Assembly: GCF_006439335.1 (NCBI RefSeq)
Contig: NZ_SAWY01000038.1
Span: 147,795-211,794, forward strand
Length of the DNA: 64,000 nt
Source: Litorilituus lipolyticus
GTDB taxonomy: Bacteria; Pseudomonadota; Gammaproteobacteria; Enterobacterales; Alteromonadaceae
Direction of reading: 5' to 3'
Within the stretch, counting starts at the first letter, position 1, and every line of letters begins with the position of its first letter. This document shows, piece by piece, positions 55,164 to 63,988 of this stretch. The notes under the pieces are model-generated. The model was not told the origin of the DNA, did not search any database, and saw nothing but the letters and a program-made list of their open reading frames with translations. A program made the translations under genes and the position numbers.

Positions 55164-56162
55164 CTATAAAGAGATATTCACTGCAAGTGGGTCCACTTGT
55201 AGCATTGCTCTACTGTCTAAAAAGTTATTAATATTCGGTATATCTTTTAAGTTCATCATTTGTGTTTCATTTATCCAAATAGCCTGAGATTTAATAGATA
55301 GGAGCAATGACTGATTTAATGCCAGTTTAAAAATATAGTCTGGCCAAACCCATGCAATAAAATCTGGAGTTAAGCCTAGTTCACTCATGACAATTTCTTG
55401 AGCTTTTTTAGGATGTAATGCTATATAATCAATGGCTGTATTTAACGCCTCTAATACACATTTAGCTTTTTCCACATCATAGTTATCTGCTTGTTTAGAG
55501 ATTAGATTAAAGCTTAGCGTATTCAAGTTTTTAGTATCATGCACAATAACATCATCGCCAAGTTGCATAGCACTTTGATAGGCAAATGGCTCCCACGGTG
55601 CGATAGAGTCAACTACATGATTAACAAAGGCACTATTTAGGTGCTCGGGCTTAAAATGATGTAATTCCACTTCATCTATCGAAACACCATGTAACGCTAA
55701 AAGAGTACTTAGAAAATATTCACTCGCGGTACCTTTTGTTACACCAATTTTTTTGCCTTTTAAATCTGCAATCTTAGATATGTTTGCCGAAACACGAGAA
55801 ATTAGCTTCACATCATTATCCGAATGAACAAACATGGCATGAGAAACAAACTCTTTATATAAAAGGCTTTGAAATGCAATCACTGAGTCAGAACTCGTGC
55901 CAAAATCAGCTTCACCGTTCATCACTTTGGAGAAAGCCGCTTGCCCGCCAATAACTGGCTCAAAGGTTACAGACACACAAGTAGCCTCGAAAGCATTAAT
56001 CGCTTTAGCTACATAAAAAGGTGAAGATAAAGGAGTTTTAGATACGGCTATAACAATGGGGTATTGCTCTTTTTGCCATAAATGCTTGGCATTTACATAT
56101 AGCAAGGCAAAAGCACCAAAGACGATGCTACTGATGACAATTATTGATATTTTATTCCCCAC
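55164..56162 (-). CDS. Periplasmic solute-binding protein, NMT1/SsuA-like, membrane-anchored
   Basis: 332 residues. The N-terminal hydrophobic helix (IIVISSIVFGAFALLYV) lacks a clear cleavage site and may remain as an anchor. The body is a type-II binding fold of the NMT1/THI5/SsuA class: VIAVSKTPLSSPFYVAKAIN, GEADFGTSSDSVIAF, LKGKKIGVTKGTASEYFLST and VVDSIAPWEPFAYQS. No ABC permease or ATPase gene is adjacent. The diguanylate cyclase gene follows after 11 bases, so this protein may be the ligand-sensing partner of that enzyme. The ligand is unknown. Confidence 0.82.
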   Translation of the reverse strand: MGNKISIIVISSIVFGAFALLYVNAKHLWQKEQYPIVIAVSKTPLSSPFYVAKAINAFEATCVSVTFEPVIGGQAAFSKVMNGEADFGTSSDSVIAFQSLLYKEFVSHAMFVHSDNDVKLISRVSANISKIADLKGKKIGVTKGTASEYFLSTLLALHGVSIDEVELHHFKPEHLNSAFVNHVVDSIAPWEPFAYQSAMQLGDDVIVHDTKNLNTLSFNLISKQADNYDVEKAKCVLEALNTAIDYIALHPKKAQEIVMSELGLTPDFIAWVWPDYIFKLALNQSLLLSIKSQAIWINETQMMNLKDIPNINNFLDSRAMLQVDPLAVNISL

Positions 56163-56253
56163 AAGACTTCATCCCAATTGAGCCTATTAACTAGTATAGA
56201 AAACAAATACCTAACTTGCTTAATTGAATTTGAAACAGCTTATTTTTATAAAC

Positions 56254-56931
56254 TTACTCTATACCAATATATTTGTGAACTTGAATTGATAAGCGCCAGT
56301 CATTTTCTATACAACTAGCAATAGCAAGCTCTGTAGCTCTTTGCTTCTGGCTTATCGGTTGTAGATAAACAGGAGTCGTTGTCACTTTATGTTGTAATAG
56401 TAATGACTTTAAATCATCAATATGTTGTTCAGTTGCCACTGGGTGTTTAATTTCATTCGCTCTTTTCATTGCACTCGATAATATTTCATATCCACCACGC
56501 ATATTTACTTTAGGTGACACAGTTACCCAGCACGAGTCAGTAGTTCGTATTTCAAAGGTTCCTGATGTTTCAATTTGAGTGCTAAACCCTGCTTGTTCAA
56601 GTCCTTGACATAAAGGTGTTAAATCAACCATACAAGGTTCACCGCCAGTAATTACAACATGTTTTGCTTTAAATTTTTGTTGAACGATTAATGTGAGTAT
56701 TTGGTCTACGCTTAAATCTGACCATTGCTCAGTTTCCGCTGATTTTGCAAGTAGCTTATCGGCTGAAATTTCTAATGACGGTTCAATATCCCAAGTATGC
56801 TTAGTATCGCACCAAGAACATGCAACAGGACAGCCTTGCAAGCGAATAAAAATAGAGGGCTGGCCAGTATATGATCCCTCCCCTTGGATCGTTTGAAAAA
56901 ATTCATTAATTTTATAATTAGTAAGGTTCAC
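56254..56931 (-). CDS. queE: 7-carboxy-7-deazaguanine synthase QueE
   Basis: 225 residues. Radical-SAM enzyme of queuosine synthesis that contracts the pterin ring to carboxy-deazaguanine. N-terminal FQTIQGEGSYTGQPSIFIRLQGCP and the cluster motif CPVACSWCDTKHTW (CxxxCxxC) are present, and VVITGGEPCMVDL is the glycine-rich SAM region. The length fits the proteobacterial type. Divergent from queC, the next step of the pathway, across 97 bases with no riboswitch that I can recognise. Confidence 0.96.
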   Translation of the reverse strand: MNLTNYKINEFFQTIQGEGSYTGQPSIFIRLQGCPVACSWCDTKHTWDIEPSLEISADKLLAKSAETEQWSDLSVDQILTLIVQQKFKAKHVVITGGEPCMVDLTPLCQGLEQAGFSTQIETSGTFEIRTTDSCWVTVSPKVNMRGGYEILSSAMKRANEIKHPVATEQHIDDLKSLLLQHKVTTTPVYLQPISQKQRATELAIASCIENDWRLSIQVHKYIGIE

Positions 56932-57028
56932 TTTCTGCTTTAGCCTATGGTTTATTTAAAGTAAAATACTTTTGCTATTTCAAGCAACACGATAACTGTT
57001 AATTATTATACCTCAAGAGACTCTACAA

Positions 57029-57685
57029 ATGGCTGAAAAAGTTGTTGTTATTTATTCAGGTGGCATGGATTCATTCACCGTATTAAACCGTGCAATAAAA
57101 GATGGTAAACAAGTTTACGCACTTTCGTTTGATTACGGCCAACGTCACGTTAAAGAATTGACTTGTGCTAGAACGGTTTGTACTCAACTTGATATTCCAC
57201 ATAAAGTAATTGATATATCTGCAATAAATGAATTGCTAGCAGGCTCATCTCTAACCGATGACATAGAGATTCCAGAGGGGCATTACGAAGCAGAGAATAT
57301 GAAATCAACCATTGTACCTAATAGAAACATGATTTTATTATCCCTTGCTGTTGGCTATGCCGTCTCCGTTGGTGCTGGGCAAGTTTATTATGGAGCTCAT
57401 TCAGGTGACCATGCCATTTATCCAGACTGTCGACCAGAATTTGTCTTAAAGATGAATGACGTATGTAAAATTGCTAATTATGAGAGTGTTGAAATTTTTA
57501 GTCCCTATTTAGAAGTGAATAAAACAGCTATCTTAACTGATGGTATCGCAATGGGTCTTGATTATAGTAATACTTGGACCTGTTATAACGGCCGAGAAAA
57601 AGCCTGTGGTAAATGTGGTGCCTGCCAAGAAAGATTAGAAGCTTTTGCTGATAATAATGTCAATGATCCAATCAGTTATGAATAG
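57029..57685 (+). CDS. queC: 7-cyano-7-deazaguanine synthase QueC
   Basis: 218 residues. ATP-dependent conversion of carboxy-deazaguanine to preQ0. The PP-loop is [14 protein letters not shown] at the N-terminus, [19 protein letters not shown] and [19 protein letters not shown] are typical, and a zinc site closes the protein ([18 protein letters not shown]). Length is normal. It diverges from queE. Confidence 0.97.
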   Translation: MAEKVVVIYSGGMDSFTVLNRAIKDGKQVYALSFDYGQRHVKELTCARTVCTQLDIPHKVIDISAINELLAGSSLTDDIEIPEGHYEAENMKSTIVPNRNMILLSLAVGYAVSVGAGQVYYGAHSGDHAIYPDCRPEFVLKMNDVCKIANYESVEIFSPYLEVNKTAILTDGIAMGLDYSNTWTCYNGREKACGKCGACQERLEAFADNNVNDPISYE

Positions 57686-57758
57686 ATAAACACTATTGAT
57701 TGGCTTCTTTACAATAACTTCACGCTCGCTTTTATAATGACAATTAATAAGGAATACA

Positions 57759-58712
57759 ATGTCAGAGGCACAACTTATTTCAAATAGCAGTCTCAGGGCT
57801 AAGACATATCAATTATTAGAAAGCGAAACGCAGAAAAGCTTAGCGGCTAAAGCGGTCACTTTCTTTCTTATTTTTTTGATTCTTGCGAATGTTTCTGCCG
57901 TTATACTCGAGTCTGAAGCTGACTTTAATCAACAATTTCGTCAGCAATTTTATTGGTTTGAAATAGTTTCTCTGTCTATTTTTTGCATAGAATATTTACT
58001 TCGCATATGGTGTTGCGTTGAATCAAGCAAGTACCGACATTTATCTCCTGTAAAAGCACGATTAAACTACATAACTACCCCTATTGCTATTATTGACTTT
58101 ATAGCAATTTTGCCTTTTATCATCGCCGTACTTTTTACTATCGATTTAAGATCTTTAAGGTTGTTAAGAGTTTTAAGGTTATTAAAACTCACCCATTACT
58201 TTAAAGGGTTTAATATTTTCATCACAGTTATCGCCAAAGAGTTCAAAAGCCTTGTCGCAGCGATGACAGTTATATTTGTATTGATCATTATAGCTGCCAG
58301 TCTAATGCATATCATTGAAGGTCAAGCGCAACCTGAACAGTTCGGTAGTATTCTTAAATCTATATGGTGGGCAGTAGTAACAATGACAACTGTCGGTTAT
58401 GGAGATGTGGTCCCAATAACAGGTTTAGGAAAGTTAATATCGACCTTTATCATGTTAATTGGCATTGGTTTAGTTGCCCTTCCGGCAGGTATGCTCGCTG
58501 CACGTTTTGGTGAAGAGTTAAGAGAACGAAGAAATAAGCTTAACCTACAAATAGAAAAAGCCCTTTCAGATGGACATTTAGATCAGCAAGAGCTTAAGGA
58601 ATTACACAATCTTGCTGAAAAGCTCGACATTGACGGCAAGGCTCTTAGACAAAGCATTAAGCAAATTAAAAAAGGACATCCATCAGGAAAATGTCCACAT
58701 TGTGGAAAATAA
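57759..58712 (+). CDS. Voltage-gated potassium channel (Kv type) with C-terminal zinc-ribbon-like tail
   Basis: 317 residues with six membrane helices. S4 has regularly spaced arginines (RSLRLLRVLRLLKL), and the pore filter is TTVGYGDV near residue 212. After S6 a coiled, charged cytoplasmic domain (ERRNKLNLQIEKALSDGHLD) ends in KCPHCGK, which looks like half of a zinc knuckle. Bacterial channels of this type set membrane potential or potassium balance; function is otherwise not proven. AAGGAATACA precedes the ATG. It is 73 bases downstream of queC on the same strand. Confidence 0.92.
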   Translation: MSEAQLISNSSLRAKTYQLLESETQKSLAAKAVTFFLIFLILANVSAVILESEADFNQQFRQQFYWFEIVSLSIFCIEYLLRIWCCVESSKYRHLSPVKARLNYITTPIAIIDFIAILPFIIAVLFTIDLRSLRLLRVLRLLKLTHYFKGFNIFITVIAKEFKSLVAAMTVIFVLIIIAASLMHIIEGQAQPEQFGSILKSIWWAVVTMTTVGYGDVVPITGLGKLISTFIMLIGIGLVALPAGMLAARFGEELRERRNKLNLQIEKALSDGHLDQQELKELHNLAEKLDIDGKALRQSIKQIKKGHPSGKCPHCGK

Positions 58713-58892
58713 ATACACTATTCTAGAGCTTATAGATCACTACCAGCTTATATATGTTTAAGTTTTTAAATGACTTAGTTAGCTATAGATTATTATCTTC
58801 CATCAAAGTTTTTTTAATAGAAATTCCTTCTAACCCTTGATATAGCTTGTTCTAGACTTAAAAGGTGTTTAGTGAAATGTTAAGGATTTCTT

Positions 58893-59105
58893 ATGTGTGC
58901 CACTTGGAAACACCCTGCAAAACGTTTAATGAAAATGATCGATGCAAATAAAGAAACACAAGCTCATATGTATTTAGAGCAATTTCTCTTATTTCCCGTC
59001 GATGTACAAGACAGTATCATTGAAGATATTAGCCATTTATCAAACTGCAATAGTGATGCGGTAGCCAATATCATCGGTAATCATGCTATGGTCGATTTAA
59101 GGTGA
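58893..59105 (+). CDS. Small protein of unknown function
   Basis: 70 residues, MCATWKHPAKRLMKMIDANK at the start and VANIIGNHAMVDLR at the end. I recognise no family. It has helical character, no signal or membrane segment, and cysteines at residues 2 and 52. An AAGGA site lies six bases before the ATG. The bases 58713-58892 before it are AT-rich and hold no visible gene; 59106-59270 after it is likewise empty. Confidence 0.55.
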   Translation: MCATWKHPAKRLMKMIDANKETQAHMYLEQFLLFPVDVQDSIIEDISHLSNCNSDAVANIIGNHAMVDLR

Positions 59106-59270
59106 CTCTTCCAATAAATATAAGGTATACATTAAGTAATCAAGCTCAGGTTAACAAATAGCTTTAAAAGCTTATTTTACTGACTTTAATGATAATTTCA
59201 TTCTCAATCGACTTAGCATTGACCAATGTTTTTATCCTGCTCTAAGTAAAACTGAAAACTTAAGTTTAAC

Positions 59271-59307
59271 ATAAAAAAATGAGCTTAATTCTTAGTATAT
59301 TAAGCTC
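59271..59307 (-). terminator. Terminator after uvrB
   Basis: 9-bp stem GAGCTTAAT / ATTAAGCTC with a 9-base loop (59281-59307). On the minus strand it is followed by ATTTTTTTATG, 20 bases beyond the uvrB stop. Confidence 0.8.
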
Positions 59308-59326
59308 TATTTAAACATAGTTATGA

Positions 59327-61336
59327 TTAACTCGATAATTGTTGAGTTCTTAATTTAGCAATTTTATCTCGAATAGCTGCGGCCTGTTCAAACTCAAGAT
59401 TTTGAGCACATTGCAACATTTCTTTTTCAAGCTGCGCAATTTTATCGTCTATTTCTTTAGTTGACAGTAATGGTTCATCTGCCTTGTAATTAGCCGTTGC
59501 CTGTGCGACTTTATCAAGCTGTTTAGCGTCACTATAACCATCAACATCCATTACATCAGTGATCTTGCGAATAACCCCTTTAGGGACAATATTATTATCA
59601 AGGTTATATTGGTGTTGTTTTTCCCGTCTACGCTCTGTTTCATCTATTGCTTTACGCATTGAACCCGTAATTCTATCCGCGTATAGAATAGCTTTACCAT
59701 TTATATTTCGAGCGGCACGGCCAATAGTTTGTATTAAAGACCGCTCTGAACGTAAAAAACCTTCTTTGTCTGCATCTAGAATTGCCACTAGAGAGACTTC
59801 TGGCATATCTAAACCTTCACGTAACAAGTTAATGCCAATTAAGACATCAAATTTTCCAAGACGAAAATCTCGAATAATTTCCATACGTTCAACGGTATCT
59901 ACATCTGAATGTAAGTATCGCGTTTTTATACCGTGCTCATCTAAATAGTCAGTTAAGTCTTCTGCCATACGTTTGGTTAATGTAGTGGCTAAAACACGCT
60001 CATTTAAAGGTACACGCTTATTTATTTCTGAAAGCAAGTCATCGACTTGAGTTTCAACTGGGCGCACTTCAATTTCTGGATCAAGTAAACCTGTCGGTCT
60101 AACGACTTGTTCAGCAATATCACCTGATGATTTCTCTATTTCATAATTACTCGGTGTCGCTGATACATAGATAGTTTGTGGTGCTAACGCTTCGAATTCA
60201 TCAAACTTCATTGGTCGATTATCTAATGCCGAAGGTAATCTAAAACCATATTGAACTAGGTTTTCTTTACGTGAACGATCACCTTTATACATAGCGCCAA
60301 TTTGTGGCACTGTGACATGAGATTCATCAATAATGAGTAAACCATCTTTAGGTAAGTAGTCAAATAAAGTAGGTGGCGCTTCACCTGGCTCCCTACCAGA
60401 AAGGTACCTTGAGTAATTTTCAATACCCGAGCAATAACCAAGTTCAGTCATCATTTCAATATCAAACTGTGTTCTTTGGGTAATTCGCTGCTCTTCAACT
60501 AACTTATTATTTTCTTTTAATTGCGCAGAGCGATCTTTTAGCTCTACCTTAATTGAGTCAACAGCCGCAAGTATCTTTTCTCGTGGTGTAGCATAGTGTG
60601 TCTTGGGGTAAATAGTAACTCGAGCAAGTGTTCGTTCCACTTGACCCGTGAGCGGATCAAATTGGCTTATACGCTCAATTTCTTCATCAAATAATTCTAT
60701 CCTTAATGCAAGGCGATCAGATTCAGCTGGAAAAACATCAATAACATCTCCCCTAACCCGATAGGTCGCGCGAGCAAAAGCTACATCATTTCGAGTATAT
60801 TGTAGCTCAGCTAAACGCCTTAAAATATCACGTTGGTTAATGATGTCACCAACACTGATATGTAACATCATTTTTAAATATGAATCAGGATCACCTAAAC
60901 CATAAATTGCCGATACAGAAGCAATAATAATGACATCACGGCGCTCCAATAATGCTTTAGTTGCAGATAAACGCATTTGTTCAATATGCTCATTTACTGA
61001 AGCATCTTTTTCTATAAAAGTATCTGTGGTTGGTACGTAAGCTTCAGGTTGATAATAATCATAATAAGAAACAAAATATTCCACAGCATTTTCAGGAAAG
61101 AATTCTTTCATTTCACCATACAATTGCGCAGCTAACGTTTTGTTAGGTGCAAGCATCATGGTGGGTCGATTAAGTTTTTCAATGACATTCGCTATAGTAA
61201 AGGTTTTACCGGAACCTGTTACACCTAGTAATGTTTGATGAGCTAATCCAGAGTCGATCCCGTCCAATAACTGCTTGATAGCCGTAGGTTGATCGCCACT
61301 TGGTGTGTAATCTGATTCAAGTGTTAAAGATTTCAC
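59327..61336 (-). CDS. uvrB: Excinuclease ABC subunit B
   Basis: 669 residues. Damage-verifying helicase-like subunit of nucleotide excision repair. Walker [17 protein letters not shown] is near residue 40, the beta-hairpin [12 protein letters not shown] follows near 95, then [34 protein letters not shown] and QTIGRAARN. The C-terminal UVR domain ([19 protein letters not shown]) contacts UvrC. Length matches E. coli (673). It starts only five bases after the MATE gene stop, so it may be transcribed with it; I see no LexA-type box just upstream. Confidence 0.98.
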   Translation of the reverse strand: MKSLTLESDYTPSGDQPTAIKQLLDGIDSGLAHQTLLGVTGSGKTFTIANVIEKLNRPTMMLAPNKTLAAQLYGEMKEFFPENAVEYFVSYYDYYQPEAYVPTTDTFIEKDASVNEHIEQMRLSATKALLERRDVIIIASVSAIYGLGDPDSYLKMMLHISVGDIINQRDILRRLAELQYTRNDVAFARATYRVRGDVIDVFPAESDRLALRIELFDEEIERISQFDPLTGQVERTLARVTIYPKTHYATPREKILAAVDSIKVELKDRSAQLKENNKLVEEQRITQRTQFDIEMMTELGYCSGIENYSRYLSGREPGEAPPTLFDYLPKDGLLIIDESHVTVPQIGAMYKGDRSRKENLVQYGFRLPSALDNRPMKFDEFEALAPQTIYVSATPSNYEIEKSSGDIAEQVVRPTGLLDPEIEVRPVETQVDDLLSEINKRVPLNERVLATTLTKRMAEDLTDYLDEHGIKTRYLHSDVDTVERMEIIRDFRLGKFDVLIGINLLREGLDMPEVSLVAILDADKEGFLRSERSLIQTIGRAARNINGKAILYADRITGSMRKAIDETERRREKQHQYNLDNNIVPKGVIRKITDVMDVDGYSDAKQLDKVAQATANYKADEPLLSTKEIDDKIAQLEKEMLQCAQNLEFEQAAAIRDKIAKLRTQQLSS

Positions 61337-61341
61337 GATGT

Positions 61342-62721
61342 TTAAGCCTTAGATAAAACGCAGTCTTGAGTAAATTGCTTACTGAACAGTCGGTATGAAA
61401 TTGCTGCCATTACAACATTCCCTAATAATGCACCTACAAAAAATCCTGTCAAATCATAAAAATAGCTTCCTATGTATGCTAAAGGTACATAACAAATAAA
61501 TAATCTAATGATACTCAATACCAGTGCTACCATAGGTTTATGCAAAGCATTAAAAGACGAATTCGTTAAAATGATAATTCCTTGAAGGCCGTAGCCTAAT
61601 GGCAAGATCCATATAAACAATTTTATGATATCGGCAACTGCCTCTTCTTTAGCGAAGATATTTGCAATTAAAGGCGCACTAACAACAAGCACAGCAAAGA
61701 TAACTACCTGCCAAACTAACACAAACTTCACTGACACTTTATAAGCTTCTTCTACTCTGTGCATTGAACCTGCACCAAAGTTTTGACTAATAAAAGGTGG
61801 TAATGTCATCGACATGGCAAGTACAACAAGGCAAGCAATTGACTCAATTCTAGAGCCAACACCAAAAGCTGCGACTGCTGATTCACCGTAGGTTGCAACA
61901 ATAGCAGTCATAATAGCTGCAGCAATTGGCGTTAACATATTAGCGCCAGCCGCAGGTAAGCCAATTTTTAAAATATTTTTACAGGCAGGTAATAAATTTT
62001 TTATCGTAGAAAAATGGGTATGAATTAAATTTAACTTTTTCGTTAAGATATTTAATACAAATATCAAACCAAATATCCAAGAAAGTAATGTAGCAATTGC
62101 CGCACCTTGGATCCCCATAGCAGGAATCGGGCCTAAACCAAATATAAAAATAGGATCTAATATTGCATTAATTAAGCCTGCACTCCCCATAATAATACTT
62201 GGTGTTTTAGTATCACCAGAGGCTCTTAAAATGGCATTACCGATCATTGGCCCTATTAAACATACACTGCCAATGTACCAAATATCCATGTATTGATGAA
62301 TTAATGGCAATAATTGTTCTTGTGCACCCAAAGCAGTGAATAATTGGTCCGTAAATAAATAGCCCACAACAGATAATGCAGCAACGATTACTGCAGCTAA
62401 ATACATTGCTGCTGTTGCAGAATCTTTAGCTGCACTGTGATCTTTTTTGCCAAGGGATCTGGCTATAACAGCTGAAGTACCAATACCTAAACCAATGGTC
62501 AAACTAATAACGGTAAAAGTTACAGGAAAAGTAAAGCTTATTGCAGCTAAGGGTTGAGTACCTAATAAACTGACAAAGAAAGTATCAATTAAATTAAAGG
62601 TCATTAATAAAACCATGCCATAAATCATTGGAATGGTCATACGTTTTAAAGTACTGCCTACGGGATCTTCGAGTAAATTAACTGGCTTTTTGCCATGATC
62701 TGATTTTGTAGTTTTGGTCAT
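61342..62721 (-). CDS. MATE-family multidrug/Na+ efflux transporter
   Basis: 459 residues from the ATG at 62721 ([14 protein letters not shown]). The frame stays open to 62877, but the extra 52 residues are not membrane-protein-like in the family sense. About twelve membrane segments in two halves: [42 protein letters not shown] and [14 protein letters not shown] exporters expel cationic compounds in exchange for Na+ or H+. The immediate downstream position of uvrB is unusual. Upstream, a long gene-free stretch begins. Confidence 0.9.
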   Translation of the reverse strand: MTKTTKSDHGKKPVNLLEDPVGSTLKRMTIPMIYGMVLLMTFNLIDTFFVSLLGTQPLAAISFTFPVTFTVISLTIGLGIGTSAVIARSLGKKDHSAAKDSATAAMYLAAVIVAALSVVGYLFTDQLFTALGAQEQLLPLIHQYMDIWYIGSVCLIGPMIGNAILRASGDTKTPSIIMGSAGLINAILDPIFIFGLGPIPAMGIQGAAIATLLSWIFGLIFVLNILTKKLNLIHTHFSTIKNLLPACKNILKIGLPAAGANMLTPIAAAIMTAIVATYGESAVAAFGVGSRIESIACLVVLAMSMTLPPFISQNFGAGSMHRVEEAYKVSVKFVLVWQVVIFAVLVVSAPLIANIFAKEEAVADIIKLFIWILPLGYGLQGIIILTNSSFNALHKPMVALVLSIIRLFICYVPLAYIGSYFYDLTGFFVGALLGNVVMAAISYRLFSKQFTQDCVLSKA

Positions 62722-63289
62722 TAAAAGTTTCAATAATAAAGAATAAAAGCAAGACGGACGATATTGTAAAAGAATAACTGTATTATATATAGTTATAGGC
62801 TTAGCTTGACGGAATTTATTTTTAATAGCAAAGCAAAAAACGTAATCAAATATTTTTAAACGCTTTGATGTTACCAAGCCTTTAAATTAATTAAACTTTT
62901 TAATCCCTTTCAAATGAACACCTATAAGCAATATTTAACACACAGAAGTATCAATAAAACTCCCCTTTGAACAAAAAACACTCCATTTAGATAAAAAAAC
63001 AACAAACCTCTGTAGGTCATTGTATTTATTATAAAAAATAAAACGTCATAAACTCATTGACTTTGCTGCAGCCCATATGGTTTATAAATGTTATTTATCG
63101 TTACAGTTTAACTCACAAAGTTATCCACAACTTTGGTGGATAAGTGTTAATAGTTTTATAAGGTAAAACAAGTTAACTGTTAATCAAATGGAAGCGTTCA
63201 AATTCACTTCAATTGTTGCATTTAAAACAAGCTTAGTGAGCATATTTCAAGCAAACAAACTGATAAATCATTTTTTTATGATTTTAGTA
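62722..63289. other. Gene-free AT-rich region with overlapping inverted repeats (63116-63143)
   Basis: No convincing protein gene on either strand. The notable element is at 63116-63143. TTATCCAC (63121-63128) and GTGGATAA (63136-63143) form one inverted repeat, and CAAAGTT (63116-63122) with AACTTTG (63129-63135) form a second, mutually exclusive one. TTATCCACA at 63121-63129 equals the consensus DnaA box, and the second arm is a near match in inverse orientation. The rest looks featureless. Confidence 0.6.
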
Positions 63290-63318
63290 TTGACACTAGC
63301 GCCACAGGACTTTAATAT
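63290..63318 (+). promoter_or_regulatory. sigma70 promoter of the tRNA-Asn array
   Basis: TTGACA (63290-63295) and TAATAT (63313-63318) with exactly 17 bases between, followed by a GC-rich stretch (TCCGCCCCG) typical of stable-RNA discriminators. The first tRNA-Asn begins 51 bases further on. Confidence 0.88.
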
Positions 63319-63368
63319 TCCGCCCCGTTAGCCAAGATGGTTAGCAAGCTAATCGAAAGAAAAGCAAT

Positions 63369-63444
63369 TCCCCAATAGCTCAGTTGGTAGAGCGATGGAC
63401 TGTTAATCCATGTGTCACTGGTTCAAGCCCAGTTTGGGGAGCCA
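63369..63444 (+). tRNA. tRNA-Asn (GTT), copy 1
   Basis: 76 nt with encoded CCA. Acceptor TCCCCAA/TTGGGGA, D arm GCTC/GAGC, anticodon arm ATGGA-CTGTTAA-TCCAT (GTT), T arm ACTGG/CCAGT all pair. Confidence 0.98.
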
Positions 63445-63464
63445 AATTTAAAAATTGGTGATTA

Positions 63465-63550
63465 ATGTAAGAGCGGTAAAGCGATGTACTGTACTCTCTT
63501 AATAACAGCATGTGTCACTGATTGGTTCTCAAACCCAGTTTGGGGAGCCA
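63465..63550 (+). pseudogene. Degenerate tRNA-Asn, unit A
   Basis: The 3' part keeps the tRNA-Asn T arm, acceptor 3' strand and CCA, but insertions (ACTCTCT after CTGT, others in the T arm) destroy the anticodon stem, and the 5' acceptor strand does not pair. About 17 bases longer than a normal copy over the shared 3' part. It shares these insertions with the unit at 63896. Confidence 0.8.
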
Positions 63551-63590
63551 CATTCAACTTCACTGATAAACAGAAGTTAAAAAAGTTTAT
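63551..63590 (+). repeat. 40-bp spacer repeat, copy 1
   Basis: Identical over 40 bases to 63667-63706. Contains a small inverted repeat AACTTC / GAAGTT. With the following tRNA it makes a 116-base tandem unit. Confidence 0.95.
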
Positions 63591-63666
63591 TCCCCAATAG
63601 CTCAGTTGGTAGAGCGATGGACTGTTAATCCATGTGTCACTGGTTCAAGCCCAGTTTGGGGAGCCA
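63591..63666 (+). tRNA. tRNA-Asn (GTT), copy 2
   Basis: 76 nt, identical to copy 1, CCA encoded, all arms intact. Confidence 0.98.
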
Positions 63667-63706
63667 CATTCAACTTCACTGATAAACAGAAGTTAAAAAA
63701 GTTTAT
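63667..63706 (+). repeat. 40-bp spacer repeat, copy 2
   Basis: Exact copy of 63551-63590, lying between tRNA-Asn copies 2 and 3. Confidence 0.95.
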
Positions 63707-63782
63707 TCCCCAATAGCTCAGTTGGTAGAGCGATGGACTGTTAATCCATGTGTCACTGGTTCAAGCCCAGTTTGGGGAGCCA
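63707..63782 (+). tRNA. tRNA-Asn (GTT), copy 3
   Basis: 76 nt, identical to copies 1 and 2, CCA encoded. Last intact copy before the terminator. Confidence 0.98.
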
Positions 63783-63798
63783 CATTTAATGTGAAAAT

Positions 63799-63824
63799 AA
63801 ACCTGCTTTTAGCAGGTTTTTTTT
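63799..63824 (+). terminator. Terminator of the tRNA-Asn array
   Basis: Stem AAACCTGC / GCAGGTTT, loop TTTTA, followed by a run of eight Ts in total, 17 bases after copy 3. Confidence 0.92.
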
Positions 63825-63895
63825 CGCCTGCAATTTACCTTTCTACTATTTCATCTTCATAAACACTTCATACAAAGCCAGTATAAGTGCAAAGT

Positions 63896-63988
63896 TCTCG
63901 TAATAGCTCATTAGAAGAGCGATGGACTGTACTCTCTTAATAACAGCATGTGTCACTGATTGGTTCTCAAGCCCAGTTTGGGGAGCCA
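63896..63988 (+). pseudogene. Degenerate tRNA-Asn, unit B
   Basis: D arm strands GCTC/GAGC and the 3' end with CCA remain, but the 5' acceptor (CTCGTAA) does not pair with TTGGGGA and the anticodon arm carries the same insertion as unit A (CTGT-ACTCTCTTAATA-ACAG). It lies beyond the terminator, about 70 bases into AT-rich sequence. The following CATTTAATGTGA repeats the bases after copy 3. Confidence 0.8.

Noticed and set aside
56932..57028. PreQ1 riboswitch between queE and queC
   Set aside because: No recognisable aptamer hairpin or conserved core in the 97 bases.
59559..59948. 129-codon plus-strand frame opposite uvrB
   Set aside because: Antisense to conserved uvrB motifs; arginine/serine-rich composition reflects the opposite-strand codons.
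62755..62800. LexA-like sequence upstream of the MATE gene (CTGTATTATATATAGTT)
   Set aside because: Only one half-site fits and the spacing does not match CTGT-N8-ACAG.
62722..62877. N-terminal extension of the MATE exporter by 52 residues
   Set aside because: The extension does not resemble the family and the conserved region starts after the ATG at 62721.
63116..63143. Chromosomal origin of replication
   Set aside because: Only one consensus DnaA box and one near match, and none of dnaA, dnaN or mnmG nearby.
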